This document shows positions 35,367-44,767 of a stretch of 64,000 nucleotides of DNA, in pieces. The position numbers and the translations under genes are program-made. Positions within the stretch are counted from its first letter, which is position 1. Each line of letters begins with the position of its first letter. Origin of the DNA: Nocardia macrotermitis (GTDB lineage: Bacteria > Actinomycetota > Actinomycetes > Mycobacteriales > Mycobacteriaceae); contig NZ_WEGK01000012.1 in NCBI RefSeq assembly GCF_009604405.1, positions 186,001 to 250,000 on the forward strand. The letters run 5' to 3'. Below the pieces are notes generated by a model that saw only the letters and a program-made list of their open reading frames with translations, did not search any database and was not told the origin of the DNA.

Positions 35367-35921
35367 ATGCAGGGTGGGAGTATTCGAGTTTGGGGTGTGA
35401 TCGCGGTGGGGCTGGTCGCGGTGTCGGGGTGTAGTTCGATGCCGGTGTCCTCGAGGACGACGACCAGCACCCTGCCCACGACAACCAGCATCCCGTCCAC
35501 GACGGCGGGCTCCGGACCGCCGGCGGCGGTGACCACCAGCGCGGACGATCAGTCAGCACCCATCACACAGACCCCGCCAGCGCCCGCACAGAAAGAGAGC
35601 ACCACGCCGACCACGTCGGCGGACACATCTGCCGCCAGCGGACCGGCGGACGGCTGTCCTGTGGGGAAGAACGTGCTGGGGCAAGCCTTGCGCAACAGCG
35701 TGTACGAATCGCGCCTCTACCAACCGATCGAACTCGAGGATCAGATCGGTTGCGCGGGCGGCTGGGCCATGGCCCACAACGGAACGCACGGCGGCACCCG
35801 GGAGCGCACCAAGATTCTCTACCACTACACCAACAACACATGGGAGGCCGTCGCGATCGGCACCGGGCAAATATGCACCGGTGTTCCCACTCAGGTCGCA
35901 AACCAGATCTGCTATCGGTGA
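35367..35921 (+). CDS. Lipoprotein with Thr/Pro-rich linker (LppP/LprE-like)
   Basis: The 184-residue exported lipoprotein has the lipobox VSGC (C22), then a 75-residue Thr/Ser/Pro linker typical of wall-spanning spacers, then a compact domain with four cysteines (CPVGKN, GCAGGW, ICTG, ICYR) that may form two disulfides. The domain resembles the LppP/LprE group, with low certainty. ATG 35367 follows AAAGGAG at six bases. It was probably acquired or kept as a stand-alone gene; no partner is visible. Confidence 0.78.
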   Translation: MQGGSIRVWGVIAVGLVAVSGCSSMPVSSRTTTSTLPTTTSIPSTTAGSGPPAAVTTSADDQSAPITQTPPAPAQKESTTPTTSADTSAASGPADGCPVGKNVLGQALRNSVYESRLYQPIELEDQIGCAGGWAMAHNGTHGGTRERTKILYHYTNNTWEAVAIGTGQICTGVPTQVANQICYR

Positions 35922-36304
35922 CGGCCCGTGGGGTCCAAGTCCGCCGGATCTGGCGACATGCCGCCCACCGCAGTTGGTTTCGCGAGCCGGCACCGCCCAG
36001 CGAACGGGTGTCCAGGCACGTGCTTCGAGCACCAGCGGTGAGTGTGTCACCGGCTCGCACGTCGCCTCGGTCCGAATCGCCGGACAGCGTCCGACCCGCG
36101 CACGTCGTCGATGGTCGTGCTGCGGCGGCGTCCCCTGAGCTACGGTGGCGTGACCCGCTCCCCCCACCGGGTGGGGCGGGATCGGGCCACCCAAATCGGT
36201 GATCGTATCCCTGGGAGTGCGACGGGGCCGTAACAGCGAAGGCCCGAAGCACGACAAAATAGCGGAAAGCGTAGTGCTGGAAGGAATCTCGGAAGGAGAC
36301 TCTC
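35922..36304. other. Intergenic region without a recognised gene
   Basis: This 383-base stretch has no convincing gene on either strand. A GC-rich imperfect hairpin (around 36150-36176, CCCGC and GCGGG arms) is the only structure noticed. The ribosome site of the next gene lies at its end (GGAAGGAG). Confidence 0.45.
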
Positions 36305-36757
36305 GTGCGGACGGTTGTCGGTCGGTTGGTGGGTGTCGCGGCGGTGATCGGGGCGGTCGTTGCCGGAGCGGGGGTCGCGGGGGCGGATACCGCCGCCAGT
36401 TCGGTGGGGTTCTCCCCCACGGTGACACTGGGGACGCTGATGGGCTCCGATACGGTGACCTGCGGCGGGTACCTGGCGGGCAAGGGGTCGGTGTATCCAG
36501 GGCAGACGCCGGGCCCGGTGGCTGTGCTGCTGTCCAGCTATTTCGTGGGGTCGGGGCCACAGTGCTTCATCCAGGGCACGCTGACCTGGCAGAACCTCGA
36601 CACCGGGGCCACCGGGTCACAGCCGTTCTCGCTGTCCGGATTCGACGGGCCCGGAGCGCCGACGGCGATCTATTTCAATCCGGGCGCCGGACGGGTGAAC
36701 ATCCGGGTGGACACCGCGCACGAGATCGTCGCGGGTAATGCTCAGCTGACAGTCTGA
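36305..36757 (+). CDS. Hypothetical secreted protein
   Basis: The 150-residue protein has a clear Sec signal peptide (basic start, Ala/Val/Gly core, AGA cleavage near residue 27). The mature part is strand-rich with two cysteines (TVTCGGYL and PQCFIQG) likely joined by a disulfide. SAVSFSP-like openings and GTLTWQNLDTG resemble small secreted proteins common in Nocardia and Mycobacterium, without known function. GTG 36305 is preceded by GGAAGGAG. No neighbours share the strand closely. Confidence 0.82.
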   Translation: MRTVVGRLVGVAAVIGAVVAGAGVAGADTAASSVGFSPTVTLGTLMGSDTVTCGGYLAGKGSVYPGQTPGPVAVLLSSYFVGSGPQCFIQGTLTWQNLDTGATGSQPFSLSGFDGPGAPTAIYFNPGAGRVNIRVDTAHEIVAGNAQLTV

Positions 36758-36767
36758 GCCACCGAGT

Positions 36768-36790
36768 CGGGGGTCTCCGGCACACCCCCG
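36768..36790. terminator. Hairpin after the secreted protein gene
   Basis: CGGGGGT (36768-36774) pairs with ACCCCCG (36784-36790) around nine bases, directly between convergent genes. Confidence 0.6.
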
Positions 36791-36818
36791 GAAGCCGTGA
36801 CATAGGGCGCGGGTCCGA

Positions 36819-37655
36819 TTACCGGCCGAATCCGGCGGTGAGCCCGGCGACCAGATAGCGGCGGCCGAGGATGTACAGGGCCAGGACGGGCAGTGTGGAC
36901 AGTACGACGGCGGCCAGCACCGCGGGGATGTTCACCCGGAACTGCCCCTGGAATGCCCACAGCGCCATGGGCAGGACCCGCTGATCCGAGCTCTGTGTCA
37001 GGATCAGCGGGAACAGGAAGCCGTTCCAGACGGTCAGCCCGTCGTACACCGCCACGGTCAGCACGGCCGGGCGGACCAGCGGCAGGACCAGGCTCCACAG
37101 GATTCGCCAGTGTCCGGCGCCGTCGACGCGCATCGATTCGAACAGTTCGTTCGGCACGTCGCGCAGGAAGTTGGCCAGGATCACCACCGTCAGCGGGATC
37201 GCGAACGCCACCGACGGCAGGATCACCGCGAGCAGCGTGTCGTACAGGTGGATCCGGGTGATCAGGTAATAGACCGGAATGATCGTGGCCTGCAACGGTA
37301 TTGCCAGCCCCAGCAGGAACGCCCGATAGGTGAGCGCGGCGAACCGGGTCCGGCCGCGCACCACGAAATACGCCGCCATCAGCGATACCGCGACCGTGAT
37401 GACCACCGTGCCGAGCGTGACCAGCGCGCTGTTGCCGAGGTAGCGCGGAAAGTCGTTGCGCAGCACCAGCACATAGTTGTTCAGGGTCGGATGGATGGGT
37501 GCGGACAGCGGATTGGCGTCATAGAATCCGCGCTGCTCGCGCAGGCTGGTCACGACGATGTAGTACACCGGAACCAGCACGATCACCAGCCAGACGAGGC
37601 CGGCCAGGCCGCCGGGAATGTTGCTGTGCCGCAATGTCTTCGAGGCCATGGTCAC
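36819..37655 (-). CDS. Carbohydrate ABC transporter permease (MalG-type)
   Basis: The 278-residue inner-membrane permease has six predicted helices. The cytoplasmic EAA coupling motif reads ELFESMRVDGAGHWRILWSLVLPL, in two parts ESMRVDGAG and LPLVRPA. It forms a heterodimer with the permease encoded just upstream, whose stop overlaps this start (GTGA). It is the last gene of the binding protein-permease-permease operon; no ATPase follows. Confidence 0.92.
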   Translation of the reverse strand: MTMASKTLRHSNIPGGLAGLVWLVIVLVPVYYIVVTSLREQRGFYDANPLSAPIHPTLNNYVLVLRNDFPRYLGNSALVTLGTVVITVAVSLMAAYFVVRGRTRFAALTYRAFLLGLAIPLQATIIPVYYLITRIHLYDTLLAVILPSVAFAIPLTVVILANFLRDVPNELFESMRVDGAGHWRILWSLVLPLVRPAVLTVAVYDGLTVWNGFLFPLILTQSSDQRVLPMALWAFQGQFRVNIPAVLAAVVLSTLPVLALYILGRRYLVAGLTAGFGR

Positions 37656-38545
37656 GCACCGTCCAGCTGGCTGCCGCGCGAGAACCGGGCCAGCCGGGCC
37701 AGGCCCAGCGACAGGGCCAGGCCCGCGACCACGAGCAGTACCGCCACGGTGCTCGCGCGTCCCATGTCGTTGTTGGAGAAGCCCTGCAGGTACATGTCCA
37801 ACGCCAGGATCCGGGTCCCGTTGCCCGGTCCGCCGCCGGTGAGCACGAACACCAGGTCGAAGTAGGTCAGCGAGCCCACCAGCATCAGCGTGGACGAGGT
37901 CAGGATCGTATAGCGCAGTTGCGGCAGCGTGATGTGGGCGAACTGCCGCACCCGCCCGGCGCCGTCGAGCCGCGCGGCCTCGTACAGCTGCGCCGGGATC
38001 TGCCGCACGCCCGCCTGATACAGCAGCGTGTGGAACGGTACGAACTGCCAGCCGATCACGAAGATCACCACGTACAGCGCCAGGTGTGGATCGCCGAGCC
38101 AGTCCTGGGACAGCATGCCCAGACCGAACGCCCGGCTCATGCCGAAATTCGGGTCCAGCAGCGCCTTGAAGGCGATCGCGATCGCCGCCGAGGACAGCAG
38201 CAGTGGAACGAAATACATCACCCCGAGCATCGACCGGTACCTGCCGCGGCCCGCGATCAGTACCCCGAGCAGCAGCGAGACCGGCGTCTGGAACAGCCAG
38301 CTCAGCGCCATCACCTGCACCGACAACCAGATCGCATGGTAGGTGACCGGATCATGCAGTGCGGTAGTCCAATTCGTCAGGCCCGCCCAGCCGGGTGCGG
38401 CGACGCCGTCCCATCGCAGCAGGCTCAGCGCGACCACGCCCACCATCGGCAGCAGCGCGAACACGGTGAAGAACGCCAGCGCGGGCACGGCCATGAGCGG
38501 GTGCGGGCCGGTCCGTGCGGGTACCCGAGTGCGCGGGGTGACCAT
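37652..38545 (-). CDS. Carbohydrate ABC transporter permease (MalF-type)
   Basis: The 297-residue permease has six membrane helices and the EAA motif QLYEAARLDGAGRVRQFAHITLPQL, visible as YEAARLDGAG then ITLPQL. ATG 38545 is preceded by GGAGA; a GTG at 38560 would overlap the binding-protein gene. It pairs with the MalG-type permease. The binding-protein gene ends at 38557, so the operon is tightly packed. Substrate is judged only from the linked GH3 enzyme: an oligosaccharide. Confidence 0.92.
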   Translation of the reverse strand: MVTPRTRVPARTGPHPLMAVPALAFFTVFALLPMVGVVALSLLRWDGVAAPGWAGLTNWTTALHDPVTYHAIWLSVQVMALSWLFQTPVSLLLGVLIAGRGRYRSMLGVMYFVPLLLSSAAIAIAFKALLDPNFGMSRAFGLGMLSQDWLGDPHLALYVVIFVIGWQFVPFHTLLYQAGVRQIPAQLYEAARLDGAGRVRQFAHITLPQLRYTILTSSTLMLVGSLTYFDLVFVLTGGGPGNGTRILALDMYLQGFSNNDMGRASTVAVLLVVAGLALSLGLARLARFSRGSQLDGA

Positions 38546-38556
38546 GAGCGTCTCCG

Positions 38557-39840
38557 TCACTTGCCGATGGTGGCATTCATGGTCGTGGAGAACTGTTCCG
38601 GCGTGATCTGCCGACCGAACAGCTGATCCAGCGCGGTGAGCAGCGCATCCGCCTGTCCCGGCGAAATCGCCTGGTCCCAGGACAATTGGAAGCTGGGTGC
38701 GTGGCTCGCCAGGCCGTACACGAACGAGAGATACCGCGGGTCCTGAGCTTTGGCCACCTTCGCCTCGATGCCCGTGACCGGGGGCACCGAGCCACCGGCG
38801 AGCAGGTTCTGGACATACGCGTCGTTCATGTCGCCGTCGCGCAGATACTTGACGGCCGCCTGCTGCTGGGCCTTGCTCGCCGTGGCCGACACCGACCAGA
38901 AGTTCGCCGGGTTGCCGACCACGTCGGCGGGGTCGCCCTTGCCGCCGGTAACCGCCGGAAATGTCGTGTACCCCAGCTTGGTCGCGGCGAAATCCGGATC
39001 GGCCTGTTTGATCGTCGGGAAGGCCCAGGAGCCCATCAGATACATCGCGGCCTTGCCGGTGTAGAGCAGCGCGGTGTCGGCATTGGAGTCGGTGGCGATG
39101 GAATCGAAGCCCTTGACGAATCCGCCCGCGTTCACGAGTTGCTGGATCATCCGGTTCGCCTGCAGCACAGCAGGATCGGACCAGGCGCCGGGCTGCTGTG
39201 CGGCGATCGCATCGAACACCGCGGGCCCGCCGATGCGGTCGACGAGGTACTCCTCCCACATCAGCTGCGGCCACTTGCTCTGCCCGCCGAGTGAGAGCGG
39301 GGCGATCCCGGCCTGGTTGAACCGCGGCACCAGGGCCATCAATTCGTCCCAGGTCGTGGGCGGTTGCGCGCCGATCCGGTCGAACAGCTCCTTGTTGTAG
39401 AACAGCATGACCGGCTGCATGCTGTTGTTCGGTACGGCGTAGGTTTTGCCATCCATGGTGCCGGTCTTGGCAACCGAGGGCAGGAACCGGCCGGTCAGGG
39501 CCGGATCCTGCTGTACCAGCGGGGTGAGGTCCATGATCTTGCCCGCATTCACCCAGGATTTCAGCGTTCCGGCCGCGCCCCAGCTGAAGATGAGTGTCGG
39601 CGCCTGACCGGACCCGACGGCGGAGCGGATCTTCTGTTTGTATGCGTCGTTGCCGAAGAACTGGCCGTTGATTCCCTGGCTGTCGAACGAACTGCGGAAC
39701 ACCTGCTCGTCGCCGCCGGTCAGGGCCCAGGCGCTGGGTCGGCCGGAGGCCGGGCCCGCGGTGCCGCAGGCCGCGACGAGGGTGAGCAGAACGGTCGCGG
39801 CAGTCGCGCGCAAGACGGTGCGTCGAGTGAGCAGCGCCAT
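38557..39840 (-). CDS. Extracellular sugar-binding lipoprotein
   Basis: This is a 427-residue family 1 solute-binding protein. The N-terminus carries a twin Arg (LTRRTVLRATA) ahead of the lipobox VAAC (C25), so it may use the Tat route before lipidation. The mature protein has SWGAAGTLKSWVNAGKIMDLTPLV and WDELMALVPRF landmarks of sugar-binding proteins. ATG 39840 follows GGGGAAG. It heads the importer operon and diverges from the LacI-GH3 operon with a palindromic operator between. Confidence 0.93.
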   Translation of the reverse strand: MALLTRRTVLRATAATVLLTLVAACGTAGPASGRPSAWALTGGDEQVFRSSFDSQGINGQFFGNDAYKQKIRSAVGSGQAPTLIFSWGAAGTLKSWVNAGKIMDLTPLVQQDPALTGRFLPSVAKTGTMDGKTYAVPNNSMQPVMLFYNKELFDRIGAQPPTTWDELMALVPRFNQAGIAPLSLGGQSKWPQLMWEEYLVDRIGGPAVFDAIAAQQPGAWSDPAVLQANRMIQQLVNAGGFVKGFDSIATDSNADTALLYTGKAAMYLMGSWAFPTIKQADPDFAATKLGYTTFPAVTGGKGDPADVVGNPANFWSVSATASKAQQQAAVKYLRDGDMNDAYVQNLLAGGSVPPVTGIEAKVAKAQDPRYLSFVYGLASHAPSFQLSWDQAISPGQADALLTALDQLFGRQITPEQFSTTMNATIGK

Positions 39841-39869
39841 GATGTCACTTCCCCATTGAAGATTCGAAA

Positions 39870-39881
39870 ACTTTCGAAAGT
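39870..39881. promoter_or_regulatory. LacI-type operator upstream of the binding-protein gene
   Basis: ACTTTCGAAAGT is a perfect 12-base palindrome with the central CG typical of LacI-family operators. It lies 30 bases from the start at 39840. Confidence 0.65.
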
Positions 39882-39964
39882 AAATATCTCGATGGACGGA
39901 AGATAGGCCGTGCACCGAGGCCGGTCAAGGGCTGTTTATTCGATGAACCCCGGCGTAAAGTGTG

Positions 39965-39978
39965 TCGAAAATTTGCGA
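39965..39978. promoter_or_regulatory. Second, imperfect LacI-type site upstream of the regulator gene
   Basis: TCGAAAATTTGCGA is a near-palindrome sharing TCGAAA with the site at 39870 and lying 15 bases before the LacI start. Autoregulation is inferred. Confidence 0.4.
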
Positions 39979-39993
39979 TTTGGGAGGTAACCG

Positions 39994-41040
39994 GTGGGCG
40001 ACGTGCCGAGCAGGCAGGTGACATTGGCGACGGTGGCCGACATCGCCGGGGTGTCGCTCGCGACGGTGTCGAAGGTCGTCAACGGTCGCGCGGACGTCGC
40101 GAATACCACCCGGGCCCGCGTGGAGGGGGTGCTGCAGGAGTCCGGCTATGTACCGCAGCGCGGGCGGCGCGTGGCCGAGCCCGCCCGCACCATCGACGCC
40201 GTGTTCGACTGTCTGGACAGCCCGTACGAGCTCGAGGTCATTCGGGGCGTCACCGAGGCCGCGGCCGAACTGGCGGTGGATGTCGTCGTGAGCCGGGTGC
40301 GCGACGCGGACCGGGGCGGCCCCTTGACGCCGCAGGACCAGTGGGCCCAGCGGCTCAAGAGCAACGGCCGCGCCGGGTTGATCGTGGTCACCTCGGAGCT
40401 GACGCCGGCACAGGTCGAGGCCTTCGCGCGGGCGGGGTTGTCACTGGTCGTCATCGACCCGCTGAACTCCCCCCGCACCGAGGTCACCAGCGTGGGCGCG
40501 ACCAACTGGACCGGCGGGGTCGCCGCGGCCGAGCATCTGCTGAGCCTGGGGCACCGCCGGATCGGATTCGTCGGCGGGCCAACGCAATCCGTGCCGGGGC
40601 AGGCACGCCTGCACGGTTATCGCGCCGCGCTGGAGGGCGCCGGCGTCGCCTACGATCCGGCGCTCGTACTGCACGGCGGCGCATTCGACTATCCCGCGGG
40701 CGTCGAGATGGGCGGGCGGCTGCTGGATCTGGCCGATCCGCCGACGGCCGTTTTCGGCGCCAGCGACACGACCGCGTTGGGTGTCATCGAAGCCGCTCGC
40801 CGCCGCGGGCTGCGCGTGCCCGACGACCTGAGTGTCATCGGGTTCGACGACACGGTGCTCGCGCGCCTGGCAACCCCCGCGCTGACCGCGATCCGCCAGC
40901 CACTGCGGGATATGGGCCGGGTCGCCGTGCGCACGCTGCTCAAGCTGATCGATCGTGAACCACTGGATTCCCATCATGTCGAACTCGCGACGCAGCTGGT
41001 CGTGCGCGACTCGACCGCGGCCGTACAGGGACACCGATGA
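39994..41040 (+). CDS. LacI family transcriptional regulator
   Basis: The 348-residue regulator has an N-terminal helix-turn-helix and hinge (ATVADIAGVSLATVSKVVNGRADV at about 12-35), then a periplasmic-binding-like effector domain with VIGFDDTVLARLATPALTAIRQP near the end. GTG 39994 follows GGGAGG. The gene overlaps the GH3 gene by four bases and diverges from the importer operon, so it most likely represses both and responds to the transported oligosaccharide. Confidence 0.93.
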   Translation: MGDVPSRQVTLATVADIAGVSLATVSKVVNGRADVANTTRARVEGVLQESGYVPQRGRRVAEPARTIDAVFDCLDSPYELEVIRGVTEAAAELAVDVVVSRVRDADRGGPLTPQDQWAQRLKSNGRAGLIVVTSELTPAQVEAFARAGLSLVVIDPLNSPRTEVTSVGATNWTGGVAAAEHLLSLGHRRIGFVGGPTQSVPGQARLHGYRAALEGAGVAYDPALVLHGGAFDYPAGVEMGGRLLDLADPPTAVFGASDTTALGVIEAARRRGLRVPDDLSVIGFDDTVLARLATPALTAIRQPLRDMGRVAVRTLLKLIDREPLDSHHVELATQLVVRDSTAAVQGHR

Positions 41041-43352
41041 ACGAGCCCGCGAACGAAAAACGGGTACGGCGCTGGCACGACAGCTCTCTGCCGCCGGGAG
41101 AGCGCGCGCGGGCGCTGCTGGCGGAGATGACGCTGCCGGAGAAGCTGGCCCAGCTGGGCAGCGCCTGGCCGGGCAGCGCTGAGATCAGCGGCGACGTCGC
41201 GCCGATGCAGGACGTCTTCGCCGATGGATCGGCCCGGTCCGATGACGCCTACGAACACGGAACAGGCCATCTGACAAGAGTTTTCGGCACCGGCCCGGTC
41301 AGTGCCGGCGCAGGGGTGCAGCGCCTGATCGCGCTGCAACGCGAGATCGTCGAGCGGACCCGGCTGGGTATCCCGGCGTTGGTGCACGAGGAGTGCCTGA
41401 CCGGGTTCACCACCCTCGGCGCCACCGTATATCCGACCGCGCTGGCCTGGGCCGCCACCTTCGATCCCGCGCTGGTGGAGCGGATGTCGCGGGCGATCGG
41501 GGCGGATATGCATGCGGTGGGCGTACATCAGGGACTGGCGCCGGTACTGGACGTCGTGCGGGACTACCGGTGGGGGCGCGTCGAAGAGACCCTCGGTGAA
41601 GATCCCTATCTGGCAGGCATTCTCGGCGCTGCCTATGTGCGGGGGCTGCAGGACTCGGGAGTGGTGGCGACACTGAAGCATTTCGCCGGATACTCCGCGT
41701 CCCGGGCCGCGCGTAACCATGCGCCCGTATCGATCGGCCCGCGCGAGCTGCGCGATGTCATCCTTCCGCCCTTCGAGATGGCGGTCCGGGAGGGCGGAGC
41801 CGGTTCGGTGATGAACGCCTATGTCGACCTGGATGGTGTTCCGGCGGCGGCGAATACGGCGCTGCTCACCGGAATCCTGCGGCAGGAGTGGGGTTTCGAG
41901 GGGGTGGTGGTGTCGGACTACTGGGCCATCGCCTTCCTCGAGACGATGCATCGGGTGGCCGACGGCACCGGCGCGGCGGGCGCGATCGCGCTGCGCGCGG
42001 GCATCGATGTCGAGTTACCGCAGACCCTGTGCTACGGCGAGGAATTACTGTCACTGGTTCAGGAGGGGAAGGTCTCCGAAGATCTGGTGGATCGCTCGGT
42101 GCTGCGGCTGCTGCGGCAGAAGGCCGAACAGGGCCTACTGGACGCGGAGTGGACGCCGCGCGCCGAGCCGGTCGATCTCGATTCGCCGGGCAACCGGGCG
42201 ATAGCCCGGGATATCGCCGAGCGGTCGGTGGTGCTGCTGGCCAACGATGGCACGTTACCGTTGGCCGCGTCGGCGTCGACCATAGCGGTGGTGGGACCGT
42301 GCGCGAACGATCCGCTCGCGCTGATGGGCTGCTATTCCTTTCCGAATCATGTGCTGCCGCGCTATCCCGGCCTCGGAATCGGTGTCGCCGCACCATCTTT
42401 CGGCGAGGCGTTGCGAAACGAACTGCCGGGCGCGAGGATCGCGGTTCACCCCGGTTGCCCGATCAGCGACGTCGACCGTTCCGGTTTCGGCCCGGCTGTC
42501 GCCGCCGCGCGGGAATCCGATGTGTGCATCGCGGTCGTCGGCGACCGGGCCGGAATGTTCGGCCACGGCACCTCCGGGGAGGGATGTGACGCCGAGGACC
42601 TGAATCTGCCCGGCGTGCAGGGGGAACTCGTGCAGGCGCTGCTCGCCACCGGCACACCCGTTGTGCTCGTGGTGATCTCGGGACGTCCGTACGCACTGGG
42701 CCGGTACACCGGATCGGCCGCGATGATCCAGGCGTTCATGCCCGGCGAGGAGGGCGGCGGCGCGATCGCCGGGGTCGTGTCGGGGCGGATCACCCCGTCC
42801 GGACGGCTGCCGGTGCAGATTCCCCGATCACCCGGATCGGTGACCACATACCTGCAGCCGCCGCTCGGCGGGAACAGCGCGGGCATCAGCAATCTCGATC
42901 CGGCCCCGTTGTTCCCGTTCGGCCACGGCATCTCCTATACGACATTCGCCTGTTCGGAGGCGGCGCTGAGTGACTCCGCGATCCCGACCGACGGCACGGT
43001 CGACGTCTCGGTGACAGTGCGCAATACGGGTGACCGCGCCGGAGCGGAGACCGTGCAGCTGTACCTGCACCACACCCGAGCCCAGGTCACCAGGCCGGTA
43101 CGGGAGCTCGCCGGATTCACCCGGGTGACGCTCGGGCCCGGGGACAGTGCGCGGGTGAGCTTCACCCTGCACGCGGACCGCACCGGATTCACCGGTATGG
43201 ATATGCACCGCATCGTCGAGCCCGGCATCGTCGAGATCTTCGTCGGGCGCTCGGCCACCGACCTGCCGTGCGGCATGGCCGTCGAACTCACCGGCCCGCG
43301 GCGGATGATCGGCCACGACCGGATCCTGGTCACACCGGTCCGGATCGACTGA
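41037..43352 (+). CDS. Glycoside hydrolase family 3 (beta-glucosidase/xylosidase type)
   Basis: The 771-residue intracellular enzyme has no signal peptide. The GH3 N-terminal barrel spans about 45-330, with the nucleophile Asp in GVVVSDYWAI near residue 292 and the substrate-binding KHFAGYSASRAARNH segment. A GH3 C-terminal domain (about 385-620) and a fibronectin-III-like domain (about 680-755) follow. It would release terminal sugars from the imported oligosaccharide; beta-glucoside or beta-xyloside cannot be told apart. ATG overlaps the LacI stop. Confidence 0.93.
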   Translation: MNEPANEKRVRRWHDSSLPPGERARALLAEMTLPEKLAQLGSAWPGSAEISGDVAPMQDVFADGSARSDDAYEHGTGHLTRVFGTGPVSAGAGVQRLIALQREIVERTRLGIPALVHEECLTGFTTLGATVYPTALAWAATFDPALVERMSRAIGADMHAVGVHQGLAPVLDVVRDYRWGRVEETLGEDPYLAGILGAAYVRGLQDSGVVATLKHFAGYSASRAARNHAPVSIGPRELRDVILPPFEMAVREGGAGSVMNAYVDLDGVPAAANTALLTGILRQEWGFEGVVVSDYWAIAFLETMHRVADGTGAAGAIALRAGIDVELPQTLCYGEELLSLVQEGKVSEDLVDRSVLRLLRQKAEQGLLDAEWTPRAEPVDLDSPGNRAIARDIAERSVVLLANDGTLPLAASASTIAVVGPCANDPLALMGCYSFPNHVLPRYPGLGIGVAAPSFGEALRNELPGARIAVHPGCPISDVDRSGFGPAVAAARESDVCIAVVGDRAGMFGHGTSGEGCDAEDLNLPGVQGELVQALLATGTPVVLVVISGRPYALGRYTGSAAMIQAFMPGEEGGGAIAGVVSGRITPSGRLPVQIPRSPGSVTTYLQPPLGGNSAGISNLDPAPLFPFGHGISYTTFACSEAALSDSAIPTDGTVDVSVTVRNTGDRAGAETVQLYLHHTRAQVTRPVRELAGFTRVTLGPGDSARVSFTLHADRTGFTGMDMHRIVEPGIVEIFVGRSATDLPCGMAVELTGPRRMIGHDRILVTPVRID

Positions 43353-43381
43353 CCGCGCTGCGGTGGATTCGCGCGGACCGG

Positions 43382-44752
43382 TCACGGTACGGCGTGCTCG
43401 GCGATCACTCGCGAATACCACCGGGCGCTGGCTTTCGGTGTGCGAACCTGGGTTTCGTAGTCGACGTGGACGATGCCGAACCGCTTGGCGTATCCCTCGG
43501 CCCATTCGAAGTTGTCCAGCAGTGACCAGTAGAAGAACCCGCGCAGGTCCACTCCCGCCGCCAGCGCCGTGTGCGCGGCGCGAAGATGGCTGTGCAGGAA
43601 GGTGATCCGGGCATCGTCGGCGATCGAGCCGTCGGCGGTGATCCGATCGTCGTAGGCCGCACCGCACTCGGTGATGTAGAGCGGCACCCCGGGATAGTCG
43701 CGATGCAGCCGCGACAGCAGCTCGCTCAGCCCGTCGGGCGCGACGTCCCAGCCGCATGCGGTGCGCGGCAGGCCGCGGTCGGGGAACCGGACGTGCTCGG
43801 CGCTCACCCACGGCGTGTGTGCCGGATTCGTCCCGTCGGGTTTCGCGGTGACGAAATAGTCGCGGTAGTAATTGAATCCCAGGTAGTCGAGCGGGGCGCC
43901 GATGAGTTTCGCGTCATCGGCGCCGATCAGCTCGGGCAGGGCGAACGGCGCGAGATCGGCCAGCATGTCCTCCGGATACGCCCCGCGCAGCAGCGGATCG
44001 AGGAAGATCCGGTTCTGTAGCCCGTCGATGCGGCGCGCGGCGTCCAGGTCCGCCGGATCGGCGGGATCGGCCACCCGCACCGGGTACAGATTCAGCGCCA
44101 ACCCGGCCTGCGCGTGCGGCGCCAACTCACGAATCACCCGCAGCCCCAAGCCATGAGCCAGTAACAGATGGTGGGTGGCCGCCACCGCGGCCGCCGGTTC
44201 GGTGCGCCCGGGGGCGTGCGTGCCCTGGGCGTAGCCCATGAACGCCGAGCACCACGGTTCGTTGAGGGTGCCCCAGTGCCGCACCCGGTCGCCGAGTGCG
44301 CCGATCACCGCCTCGGTGTAGTCGGCGAAGCGCTGCGCGGTGTCCCGATTCGCCCAGCCCCCGCGATCCTCCAGTGCCTGGGGCAGATCCCAGTGATACA
44401 GGGTGATCCACGGATCGATTCCGGCCGTCAGCAACGCGTCGACGAGCCGGTCGTAGAACCCCAGCCCGGCCGGGTTGACCACCCCGCCGTCGGGCCGCAC
44501 CCGCGGCCATGCGATCGAGAACCGGTAGGCGTGCAGGCCGAGTTCGGTCATGAGCCCGACGTCGTCGTGCATCCGCCGGTAGTGGTCGGCTCCGGGTTCA
44601 CCGGTGTCGCCGCCGGCGATGGCGCCGGGCCTGCGGCAGAACGCATCCCAGATCGAGTCGGTCCGCCCGTCGGACGTCGTGGATCCCTCGATCTGGAAGG
44701 CGGCGGTCGCCGCCCCCCACACGAAATCGGGAGGGAAGAGAAGCTGGGTCAC
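43382..44752 (-). CDS. bglC: GH1 beta-glucosidase (BglC-like)
   Basis: The 456-residue cytoplasmic family 1 glycosidase has acid/base Glu165 (TLNEPW) and nucleophile Glu362 (ITECG; most relatives have ITENG). The start FPPDFVWGAATAAFQIEG is typical. It is the last gene of a cebEFG-bglC arrangement and should hydrolyse imported cellobiose or cello-oligosaccharides to glucose. GTG 44752 follows AGGA and lies 15 bases from the permease stop. It is convergent with the GH3 gene. Confidence 0.94.
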   Translation of the reverse strand: MTQLLFPPDFVWGAATAAFQIEGSTTSDGRTDSIWDAFCRRPGAIAGGDTGEPGADHYRRMHDDVGLMTELGLHAYRFSIAWPRVRPDGGVVNPAGLGFYDRLVDALLTAGIDPWITLYHWDLPQALEDRGGWANRDTAQRFADYTEAVIGALGDRVRHWGTLNEPWCSAFMGYAQGTHAPGRTEPAAAVAATHHLLLAHGLGLRVIRELAPHAQAGLALNLYPVRVADPADPADLDAARRIDGLQNRIFLDPLLRGAYPEDMLADLAPFALPELIGADDAKLIGAPLDYLGFNYYRDYFVTAKPDGTNPAHTPWVSAEHVRFPDRGLPRTACGWDVAPDGLSELLSRLHRDYPGVPLYITECGAAYDDRITADGSIADDARITFLHSHLRAAHTALAAGVDLRGFFYWSLLDNFEWAEGYAKRFGIVHVDYETQVRTPKASARWYSRVIAEHAVP

Positions 44753-44767
44753 GGTCGTCCTTTCGCG

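Noticed and set aside
41037..44752. GH3 and GH1 genes as one operon
   Set aside because: They are convergent and belong to separate regulators.
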